From Owenia fusiformis (taxonomy: Eukaryota; Annelida; Polychaeta; Sabellida; Oweniidae): a stretch of 64,000 nucleotides of DNA. The position numbers were made by a program, and so were the translations under genes. The stretch spans positions 32,117,151-32,181,150 of the forward strand of contig CAIIXF020000003.1 in the NCBI GenBank assembly GCA_903813345.2. The letters are read 5' to 3'. The notes beneath the pieces were generated by a model. The model worked only from the letters and a program-made list of their open reading frames with translations. It ran no database searches and was not told the DNA's origin. Below, piece by piece: positions 46,849 to 56,800 of this stretch; position 1 is the first letter of the stretch, and each line of letters begins with the position of its first letter.

Positions 46849-49800
46849 GTAAATATGATTTTATATTCTGTTTATGGTTGTCTGGTGGTGGGGAAGGGGT
46901 TCAATTGAAACATTTTCTCGGTATGTTTGAATATTCGTTTGGGATGTTGTGATTTCTATGTATTAAAAAAGGTTATTGTAACTGTGTCTCTTTAACATAT
47001 TTAATACCCATGGCTTTTCCTCTTTGCTACTGGTACTAAGTGTTTAGATAATCAACAAGAAAGCAAGAATATGCACTTTCGTACATTTTCAGATCAGACA
47101 ACTGCCTAATGTATGGCTAAAGAAGATAATTACGGCCATTTTTGTTTGGGATTTGGACAAAGATGGGCATACGGGGTATGATGATATAATGGATGTAGCA
47201 GACAAGGTTATCAATATTGGTAAGTGACTTTTAAAATGTAAATTACCGAATGAATAAATGAATCTATGAATGGAAAGAAATTAATCAATAGAACAGAATA
47301 GAATGGGACAGGGCTATAAGAGGACACATGAGGGGACTTCGTATGGGGTGTTATTTTGGAAATGATTCACCAATCATTTCAAGGTAAATTTTGAAACACT
47401 ATATTTTGCTTAATTTTTGAAAAAATATCAGGCATTGACATAAAAAATACCAGCATCTGGTTGCAACAGTGTAACCCAGTGATCTCCCCAGCATCTTCAT
47501 TCTTGCATGGCGCAGCACCCACTTTAGAGCTAAAAAACATGCCGACTTCAGACTTCAAGCAGTCAATTTTAATTTTAGGTAATTTGAATGGAAAATCTGC
47601 TGACAATTTAATAGACTGCTTCAGTGATCTGCCCAACGTCTTTATTCTTGGTGCAGCACCCACTTTAGAGCTCAAAAACATGCTGACTTCAGACTTCAAG
47701 CAGTCAATTTTCATTTTAGGTAATTTGAATGGAAATTCTGCTGACGATGTAATAGAGTGCTTCAGTGATCTCCCCAGCATCTTCATTCTTGCATGGCGCA
47801 GCACCCACTTTAGAGCTTAAAAACATGCCGACTTCAGACTTCAAGCAGTCAATTTTAATTTTAGGTAATTTGAATGGAAATTCTGCTGACGATGTAATAG
47901 AGTGCTTCAGTGATCTCCCTAGCATCTTCATTCTTGCATGGCGCAGCACCCACTTTAGAGCTAAAAAACATGCCGACTTCAGACTTCAAGCAGTCAATTT
48001 TAATTTTAGGTAATTTGAATGGAAATTCTGCTGACGATGTAATAGAGTGCTTAAGTGATCTCCCCAGCATCTTCATTCTTGCATGGCGCAGCACCCACTT
48101 TAGAGCTAAAAAACATGCCGACTTCAGACTTCAAGCAGTCAATTTTAATTTTAGGTAATTTGAATGGAAAATCTGCTGACAATTTAATAGACTGCTTCAG
48201 TGATCTGCCCAACGTCTTTATTCTTGGTGCAGCACCCACTTTAGAGCTCAAAAACATGCCGACTTCAAACTTCAAGCAGTCAATTTTTATTTTAGGTCAT
48301 TTGAATGGAAATTCTGCTGACGATGTAATAGAGTGCTTAAGTGATCTCCCCAGCATCTTCATTCTTGCATGGCGCAGCACCCACTTTAGAGCTAAAAAAC
48401 ATGCCGACTTCAGACTTCAAGCAGTCAATTTTAATTTTAGGTAATTTGAATGGAAAATCTGCTGACAATTTAATAGACTGCTTCAGTGATCTGCCCAACG
48501 TCTTTATTCTTGGTGCAGCACCCACTTTAGAGCTCAAAAACATGCCGACTTCAAACTTCAAGCAGTCAATTTTTATTTTAGGTCATTTGAATGGAAATTC
48601 TGCTGACGATGTAATAGAGTGCTTCAGTGATCTCCCCAGCATCTTCATTCTTGCATGGCGCAGCACCCACTTTAGAGCTCAAAAACATGCCGACTTCAGA
48701 CTTCAAGCAGTCAATTTTAATTTTAGGTAAATTTGAATGGAAATTCTGCTGACGATGTAATAGAGTGCTTCAGTGATCTCCCCAGCATCTTCATTCTTGC
48801 ATGGCGCAGCACCCACTTTAGAGCTCAAAAACATGCCGACTTCAGACTTCAAGCAGTCAATTTTAATTTTAGGTAATTTGAATGGAAAATCTGCTGACGA
48901 TGTAATAGAGTGCTTCAGTGATCTCCCCAGCATCTTCATTCTTGCATGGCGCAGCACCCACTTTAGAGCTCAAAAACATGCCGACTTCAGACTTCAAGCA
49001 GTCAATTTTCATTTTAGGTAATTTGAATGGAAATTCTGCTGACGATGTAATAGAGTGCTTCAGTGATCTCCCCAGCATCTTCATTCTTGCATGGCGCAGC
49101 ACCCACTATAGAGCTCAAAAAACATGCCGACTTCAGACTTCAAGCAGTCAATTTTCATTTTAGGTAATTTGAATGGAAATTCTGCTGACGATGTAATAGA
49201 GTGCTTCAGTGATCTCCCCAGCATCTTCATTCTTGCATGGCGCAGCACCCGCTTTAGAGCTCAAAAACATGCCGACTTCAGACTTCAAGCAGTCAATTTT
49301 AATTTTAGGTAATTTGAATGGAAAATCTGCTGACAATTTAATAGAGTGCTTCAGTGATCTCCCCAGCATCTTCATTCTTGCATGGCGCAGCACCCACTTT
49401 AGAGCTCAAAAACATGCCGACTTCAGACTTCAAGCAGTCAATTTTCATTTTAGGTAATTTGAATGGAAATTCTGCTGACGATGTAATAGAGTGCTTCAGT
49501 GATCTCCCCAGCATCTTCATTCTTGCATGGCGCAGCACCCACTATAGAGCTCAAAAAACATGCCGACTTCAGACTTCAAGCAGTCAATTTTCATTTTAGG
49601 TAATTTGAATGGAAATTCTGCTGACGATGTAATAGAGTGCTTCAGTGATCTCCCCAGCATCTTCATTCTTGCATGGCGCAGCACCCGCTTTAGAGCTCAA
49701 AAACATGCCGACTTCAGACTTCAAGCAGTCAATTTTAATTTTAGGTAATTTGAATGGAAAATCTGCTGACAATTTAATAGAGTGCTTCAGTGATCTCCCC

Positions 49801-51643
49801 AGCATCTTCATTCTTGCATGGCGCAGCACCCACTTTAGAGCTCAAAAACATGCCGACTTCAGACTTCAAGCAGTCAATTTTCATTTTAGGTAATTTGAAT
49901 GGAAATTCTGCTGACGATGTAATAGAGTGCTTCAGTGATCTCCCCAGCATCTTCATTCTTGCATGGCGCAGCACCCGCTTTAGAGCTCAAAAACATGCCG
50001 ACTTCAGACTTCAAGCAGTCAATTTTAATTTTAGGTAATTTGAATGGAAAATCTGCTGACAATTTAATAGAGTGCTTCAGTGATCTCCCCAGCATCTTCA
50101 TTCTTGCATGGCGCAGCACCCACTTTAGAGCTCAAAAACATGCCGACTTCAGACTTCAAGCAGTCAATTTTAATTTTAGGTAATTTGAATGGAAATTCTG
50201 CTGACGATGAAATAGAGTGCTTCAGTGATCTGCCCAGCATCTTCATTCTTTGCGCAGCACCCACTATAGAGCTAAAAACATGCCGACTTCAGACTTCAAG
50301 CAGTCAATTTTAATTTTAGGTAATTTGAATGGAAATTCTGCTGACGATGTAATAGAGTGCTTCAGTGATCTGCCCAGCATCTTCATTCTTGCATGGCGCA
50401 GCACCCACTATAGAGCTAAAAAACATGCCGACTTCAGACTTCAAGCAGTCAATTTTAATTTTAGGTAATTTGAATGGAAATTCTGCTGACGATGTAATAG
50501 AGTGCTTCAGTGATCTCCCCAGCATCTTCATTCTTTGCGCAGCACCCACTATAGAGCTAAAAACATGCCGACTTCAGACTTCAAGCAGTCAATTTTAATT
50601 TTAGGTAATTTGAATGGAAATTCTGCTGACGATGTAATAGAGTGCTTCAGTGATCTGCCCAGCATCTTCATTCTTGCATGGCGCAGCACCCACCATAGAG
50701 CTAAAAAACATGCCGACTTCAGACTTCAAGCAGTCAATTTTCATTTTAGGTAATTTGAATGGAAATTCTGCTGACGATGTAATAGAGTGCTTCAGTGATC
50801 TGCCCAGCATCTTCATTCTTGCATGGCGCAGCACCCACTTTAGAGCTCAAAAACATGCCGACTTCAGACTTCAAGCAGTCAATTTTAATTTTAGGTAATT
50901 TGAATGGAAAATCTGCTGACGATGTAATAGAGTGCTTCAGAGATTTAGCAAGTCACACAAGTGATAACCCTCCCACAGAAGTTTTCAGAGTAACATCTTT
51001 GTCGGAGCAGCTAGTGGCTGTTTGGAGAACCAAGGATAACCCTAGCCTAAGGGAGTCGAGGGGAAAAATATATTCTCGCATGTTTCAGGTAAAAAAATAA
51101 CTAAAAACTGTCTTTATTTGTATGACACGAATCGGATCCATGGTCCATTTAAGTGAAATACACAAACAAAAGATTTGCATTTAGTTTTGTAAAAGAAGTA
51201 GGAAATCCCAAATTCTATTTCAAAAAACTTTTCATTTTGAATACTTCAAAATAGTAAAATGATATCATGTAAACTATCACTGTTTAGGACCACATGTTTA
51301 TTGCATTTGAGCAGCCACCTTGGATTTCCACACAAAAGTCACAGTCAATTTCCCAACAGTTGAGTTTACCTGAAGGGAAAAGGTTAACAACACATACTTT
51401 TCATTACCATTGCAGGCTATTGATTTCAACGCTAATGGATTTCTTACGTTCGACAAGTATTTGGTGTTTTGGAACGCATTCAAACTGGACAGGAGATTTG
51501 CAAGGATGCAGTTTGACTTCATGGATACAGACCAAGATGGGAAAATAAGCGATGAAGAGTTTTTGAAAGCTCACGTAGATTACATTGAGAACACAAATGA
51601 TGGTACGCTCAATCGATTCTTTGGACCACTCATTAATTATTGA
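46801..51643 (+). CDS. EF-hand protein, sarcoplasmic calcium-binding protein/calexcitin-like, four exons
   Basis: Exons are 46801-46848, 47093-47219, 50895-51088 and 51416-51643, all in phase, giving 198 residues, the usual size of SCP/calexcitin proteins. EF loop 1 (36-47, DLDKDGHTGYDD) has Asp at positions 1, 3, 5 and 12. The loop at 126-137 (DFNANGFLTFDK) has Lys at position 12 and probably binds weakly or not at all. The loop at 160-171 (DTDQDGKISDEE) is canonical. The expected second EF-hand in exon 3 has no recognisable loop. The end RFFGPLINY resembles the FGPL tail of the SCP family. The likely role is cytosolic Ca2+ buffering or sensing. Intron 2 is mostly a 145-bp array built from its own exon 3 start. 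The exact subfamily is uncertain. Confidence 0.85.
47093..47219 (+). CDS. EF-hand gene exon 2 (first EF-hand)
   Basis: Between ACATTTTCAG and GTAAGT. It encodes IRQLPNVWLKKIITAIFVW, then DLDKDGHTGYDD, then IMDVADKVINI. It leaves in phase 1, which matches the acceptor at 50895. Confidence 0.9.
47478..50894 (+). repeat. ~145-bp tandem array (about 24 units) containing MITE end, acceptor and start of exon 3
   Basis: Units begin CAGTGATCTCCCCAGC about every 141-146 bp from 47478 to 50794. Each holds a MITE-like end (through GCAGCACCCACTTTAGAGC), an intron tail ending in AATTTTAATTTTAG, and ~45 bp equal to the beginning of exon 3 (AATTTGAATGG, GAYGTAATAGAGTGCTTCAG). Higher-order copies are visible: 436-bp (three-unit) repeats at 48.9-50.2 kb and a 286-bp (two-unit) repeat at 48.05-48.73 kb. 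Two units lack the GCATGG segment. The many overlapping 60-130 aa ORFs are by-products of the repetition. Confidence 0.95.
50895..51088 (+). CDS. EF-hand gene exon 3
   Basis: The last array unit runs into the true exon: after GAGTGCTTCAG it continues AGATTTAGC rather than TGATCTCCCC. It enters in phase 1 and leaves in phase 0 at GTAAAA. It encodes NLNGKSADDVIECFRDLAS, then an insert-like HTSDNPPTEVFRVTSL, then SEQLVAVWRTKDNPSLRES. The exact acceptor is inferred from phase. About 23 upstream equivalents exist. Confidence 0.8.
51416..51643 (+). CDS. EF-hand gene exon 4 (two EF loops, stop)
   Basis: After CATTGCAG. It encodes AIDFNANGFLTFDKYLVFW, FKLDRRFARMQFDFMD, TDQDGKISDEEFLKAHVDY and the tail RFFGPLINY, stop. 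It contains the degenerate loop at residue 126 and the canonical loop at residue 160. Confidence 0.92.
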   Translation, partial: AIDFNANGFLTFDKYLVFWNAFKLDRRFARMQFDFMDTDQDGKISDEEFLKAHVDYIENTNDGTLNRFFGPLINY

Positions 51644-52662
51644 GCTAGGCATGTCTCAAATATTTTGGGAACAGATTGTAACATTATACACCTAATTTAA
51701 TTTTCATTAACTTAAAAACTTTTGTACAAATATATTGCGTTTCAACTGTAATTTATGTAAAATATCAACAAAATTGCTCCACTATCTTTTACTGTCATAA
51801 CAAATACCATAAGAGAACATTAAAAATGGCCATATATGATACAATATTCGCCATCTACTCTGAATACCTCAATCAATAAAGGTTCAGTAATACTAGCAAC
51901 TATGTCCAATCGATTCAGTTTTCACCTTTCCTGGCTTTAAACTACATAAAAATACAAACAGTTTAGTTTCATAATTTAATTCATCATTTTATATTCTAAT
52001 GCGTATATTATTTGGCAAAGCAATATTTTCTTTTGTAATGCATGCATGTTCAGTTCATTTGCTCATTACATTGTGAGAATGGTTAACTGACTACATGTAC
52101 ATGTTATCATCCTCCAAATGCATCAATCTCACTATGTTTATCTCTGCGTATGAAAACTCCAGTTGCACTATTTTCATTGCGCATGTATATTGACCATAAC
52201 TGCAGTGGCCAGATCCTTCCACTGATATTCCTTATAAATTCTCATGACTCCATATATTTCATGAAAGTTATGATTTTATACAACAAATGTATTAACTCAA
52301 GATTAATTATTTTAAAAATAAATGTTCATCTCCAATGTTGAAAATAAATTATGGCACATTGTTATCAAAATCAAACATTTATATGTGATAAAAAAGAGAA
52401 TTTTAACAAGATATTGTAACAATCCATTAAATTTACAACTTAAATAAGGTGTAATATGTGCACTGTTCATTCCAAAATACAGAAACATACTACATCTAGT
52501 ATGTAATTTGTGCAAAAAAACATTGGAATTATATAATTTGTATATGTTCACATTCACAGTGAAATATAACTTTTCCTACAATAATTCAGTACAATTAAAT
52601 TATGACTGTACGGTAAAGCAGTGTAAGTAGAACACCTTTAGTTGAGCTAGTGTTCCACTCAG
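51644..52662 (+). other. 3' UTR of the EF-hand gene and intergenic sequence
   Basis: AATAAA at 51875-51880 is a plausible polyadenylation signal 232 bp after the stop. The remainder is AT-rich with no recognisable gene. Confidence 0.5.
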
Positions 52663-52843
52663 TTTTCTCCCCAGGAATTTTTCTCAAGTGGGTTCAACAT
52701 TTTTGATTCACAATTTAGACCTTTGGTCAAAATGTCAAAATATGCTTATTTTTCATTATTTTTTCTTGTTTTCAAGTGGGTGCAAATGAATTCTCAAGTG
52801 GGTGGAGTGCCCACTTGCTTCAATCCTGGGGAGATCACTGCTC
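52663..52843. mobile_element. CAGTGATCTCCCC MITE, copy 2
   Basis: It ends with CCTGGGGAGATCACTG, the inverse of CAGTGATCTCCCCAGG. The left end (TTTTCTCCCCAGGAATTTTTC) is diverged. Internal AAGTGGGTKC motifs match 32322-32523. The right 50 bp, read inverted, match the first part of the 145-bp units at 47.5-50.9 kb. Confidence 0.75.
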
Positions 52844-53507
52844 CCCTTGACAGGTATTACTGTAATTGAAACAATCGCAACTGGTTGTGCAGGTTAAGAT
52901 GCCATAACAATGATCACATGAGAAGCTCATGGTTAAAACTCGTCTTCTCTCGAACAAAACTGGTGTGAATTAACATTCTCTTGCATTTGACAAGAATTGT
53001 ATAATATGATAACCAATGAAGAGTGAGGGGTCTCTCAAGATAAGGTACAAGGAGATGGTCTGCTTAAGGTAATTGTGCTCTAGAGAATGATATATTTATG
53101 GACATACCGGACATTATAAAATTGCCATCAATGTTTATAACTTTGGCAATTGCTTAGATTTCTAATTTCATTTTATGGAATAAAGTGTAATGATGATAAA
53201 AAATGGACATCCCCTATATAGCAGTCTTTGTATCTCTCACTTATTACTCTTACATGATACACTCCCCTCAAAACTTATGGAGGGGGTGTACATCATACAC
53301 AAATTGCATAAGTTTGTAAATTGTGTACATGTGTATTCTGGCCTTTTTGGTCATCTTAGCAAACAGATGCACCTGAAAACCAATTATTTCCACATTCCTA
53401 TCTGCAATCCATGTCCTATAAACCAACTATAATTTAATATATGCAAACTGTTTGACTGGAGATAGCCTGAAGCGTAGTTAAATCACTTTCCTATAGATCA
53501 ATTGAGA
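52844..53507. other. Convergent intergenic stretch
   Basis: It lies between the EF-hand gene (+) and TMEM143 (-), so both 3' ends point here. No gene or clear repeat was seen. The 80-aa ORF at 53190 is not recognisable. Confidence 0.5.
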
Positions 53508-53824
53508 TTAAAACCAGCCAAATTTCCTGTTCTTTCTGTCCTCCTCTTTGTATTTCTCCTCAGTTTCTTTATAATAAGCCCTATCATATCCCTCGACAAT
53601 GTCATGTTCATCCGCACGCTCTAGAACTGTGATTGGCTTATCTGGGAGGGTTCGGATTGCGGTATCTAGGGGCACAACGTTCAGTTTATCATCTGATTGG
53701 GAAAGAATGCCAAAACTATCCAGAAGTTTCACAGACTCCTCACAATCAAACTCAATGGCTGTTCCAGTTTTATCACGCACCCATTCTTCTATATGACGCT
53801 CAAGTTGAACACTCGGGATGCCCC
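53508..53824 (-). CDS. TMEM143: TMEM143 exon 6 (C-terminus)
   Basis: The acceptor TTTTCCAG (minus) precedes GGGGCATC, phase 1. It encodes GIPSVQLERHIEEWV through a charged tail ending KNRKFGWF. GGIPSV followed by a His/Glu-rich helix is typical of the family. Confidence 0.9.
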
Positions 53825-56800
53825 CTGGAAAATGTACCATCATCATGATTATGTACATTTGCATGAGTTTCAAAATCAAAAATTTACCAATCACACTAAT
53901 AAAGATAGAATGAATGAACCGTAAAATGTAAATTAAAATGGAAAGTAAGTATATTCTTAGCCAAAACTCCATGAAAATGGTTTAAATCAATGAAATTAAA
54001 AAGTTTGAAATCATCTGATATCATTCGCCATTTTGACAAGTTTGACAAGTTCAGTCAACAAGCAGAAAAATATAGCAATATAATTGAAGATGTACATATA
54101 TATTATGTAAGTATGTAACTTGCCTAGTTCTGCAGGCAGCTGTTGACTGCTTTGTACATCTCTAAGTGAAGGAGGTCTGTTTGTCAACAGACAGGTATAG
54201 CTCAATAGCGCCTCCTTATAAGTCTCGTCCTCTGCCCTGTCAACTAAATGCGTCAACAATGCTCGGTTATTTGCAATATTCTTGAAGTATAACATCCTAT
54301 TCAATTGAACTACATAGTTGTTTCTCCTATTTTTATATACAGTCCATGCGCGAAATCCAATTAAGCCAGTAACACCAGTCATTATAAGTGTCCAGTTGAC
54401 GGGATAGTTAGCGAGATATGTCACGGCTTTCGCTAATATGCCAAAAGATGCGATACCGGCACTAGTGACTAGGATACCTCGATCTAAACGACTCATCTTG
54501 ATTTTCCCGTCTGGGAGTAACTGTTCAAGTGCATTGGTTGGTACCTCCTTGAAGATCTTTAGAGTTAGTTTCTGGTCTCTCTTTAGTCGTACAGCGACAA
54601 CGACTCTCTTGAAGTATTCCATTGGTCCAGGGACAGGCTTCCGGGTTACCCTGTAGTAAAGCCTCTGGGAGAGTGGCAGTTGAGGAGGCGGAGCTTCACG
54701 ACCGAGAGCCCAGAATCGCAAGATGTCATATTTGTCAGGGTTTACACTCACCTAAAGAAATATTATAAAGAATGACATAATAAAAACATTCAAAAAGCAT
54801 TGTGAAACAAGAATTCAATGCATACTTAAATGCATGATAAATAATACATTATAATTATAATAAAAACATTTTTTGGTACAGTATGTCTTGAATATGTAAA
54901 AAGTCCACTGAAAAAAGAAAGCAAACCAATTTGTATTGATTATATGCTGTATACAATTAAACAGAACAAATGAGGCAAAAGTAATTCCATACCAGAACTC
55001 CCTCACTTGCAGTATGTTCAGTTAGGGCTTTTTCTACAATGTGTTTGGGAATTTCACGAAAATTGGCTTTTTCCATGATGCTAGTCAACTTCTGCAAGAG
55101 CCAGAATTCATTGTCAAGTCTCTCTCTGCGGTTCCATTGTCGCGTTGCAACTGTGTCTTTGTCAGGGTTGATAGGGTCAAAAAGACTCTGGAAAATAATG
55201 TAATAAATACAGTAAATTTTGATAAAGAATTTTGAATACACTGTTTCTCCTGCCTATTGAATTAGAAAAATACTGTATTTGGACTTCATTCTAGATGTGG
55301 CTTGAATTCTTGAATGTCCAATTAATTTCGAAAGCAATTTTTCAAACAAATTCTTTTTGAGAATCTATGTGTGTGGAGTTCATTTATTCATGCACAGAGT
55401 TTAGTATTTATAAATCATGTTTTGCAGTATCAGTTAAACAAAAAACATCTAAATATGTATTTCTCTGCATTTTTTCTGAAAATAATTAAAAAACAACATT
55501 TTTCTGTAAACTTTTGGAGAGGTGATTAACTGCCTCATAGTTAGCTGCACCCAGGAGCAGTATATCTTCAATACCTTCAGTTCCTGTCTTATGCCTAAGA
55601 ACTTGTTCTCCACAGCACTGTCCAGGTGACCAGAGAACTCTTCAAACTTCTTGCGTTCCTCCTCTGACAGGAAGTCCTTCTGTTGCATCATGTAGCGAAA
55701 AATCGACCATCTTGTAAGAGGAATAAATCGCTCTCTGAAACAGAAGATTTCTATTATGAAGGCATTTATGAATGGGTAAGATAAAAGTATCATTAAATGC
55801 GCATTTTAGTGATAATCATATGTTTTATGCCAATATAAAGATGGCAGCTGTTGTAGAATCTTATATAAAAAAGCCTATGGTGATTAAGAAGGACAACAAA
55901 TGAATAGAGAAAGAATTCAAAGCATCTTCAATATTGGTTCTTCTGTCCAAAATAACATTTACATATCAGGCCCATAGCCGGAGGGGGTGGATTGGGGGTT
56001 AATGCAAATCCCCCCTGGCCAAAATTTCTTTCAAAACCATGCAGTTTAACTGTAAAGGGCATTGCATAGGAAAATGGATTTCTAGCTGTTTTTAGAAAAA
56101 TAACATTATATTACTTTATTATAAACTACTGTAAACCTGGGAATAGCTATTATATTCTATATATATGAAATCTGGAATTTTGCAGCTATTTATTTCAGAT
56201 TTTAAACATTTTCTCTTGAAAGTAATTTCACAAAGATGTTCTGTTTCTGTTTATAAAATAACTTCACTAGGAAAGATTTCTGTAACAAGTTCAAATTTGA
56301 AGTAAGAAATTACCAGGTTTAGAGTACATCCTAATTAAAAAACATTCAAACCAAAATAAGCTAGGCTAACATTTTGAAGTCAATACAGAAATACTATGGT
56401 ATGGGATGTCCTATTCTATTTTACGACATACCTTGCTTTGACTCTACAAAAATAACATAACTGGAATGCATTATTATATAAATCATTATGTAAACAGAAG
56501 ATCAAATAAACCAAAAAATTGCGATGTAATAGAGATTAAGGTTGCAGCGTGTCGTTGACCAAGATGACATAGTAGTTAGTAGGTATACTTTGTGAAATTC
56601 CCAAAATTTAATTGCAGCGAAATCGTGTTTTCTCAAAATTCAAGATTTTAAAACTCTCGAAATTAACCGGGAGTACAGTATATATAAGGGAAAAAATTAT
56701 GATCATTAAAAATGATCCCAACATTGAGTCTTACAAGATAATCAAATATAATATAACATTCTAACTGAAGTAGGATGATATGAAGGTTGTAAAAACTAAA

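Noticed and set aside
47461-51100. Some 30 overlapping ORFs of 62-141 aa on both strands (for example 48055-48444, 48341-48730) as a protein family
   Set aside because: They repeat with the 145-bp unit, occur on both strands in the same bases, and break wherever the unit length changes. Only exon 3 at the end is supported as coding.
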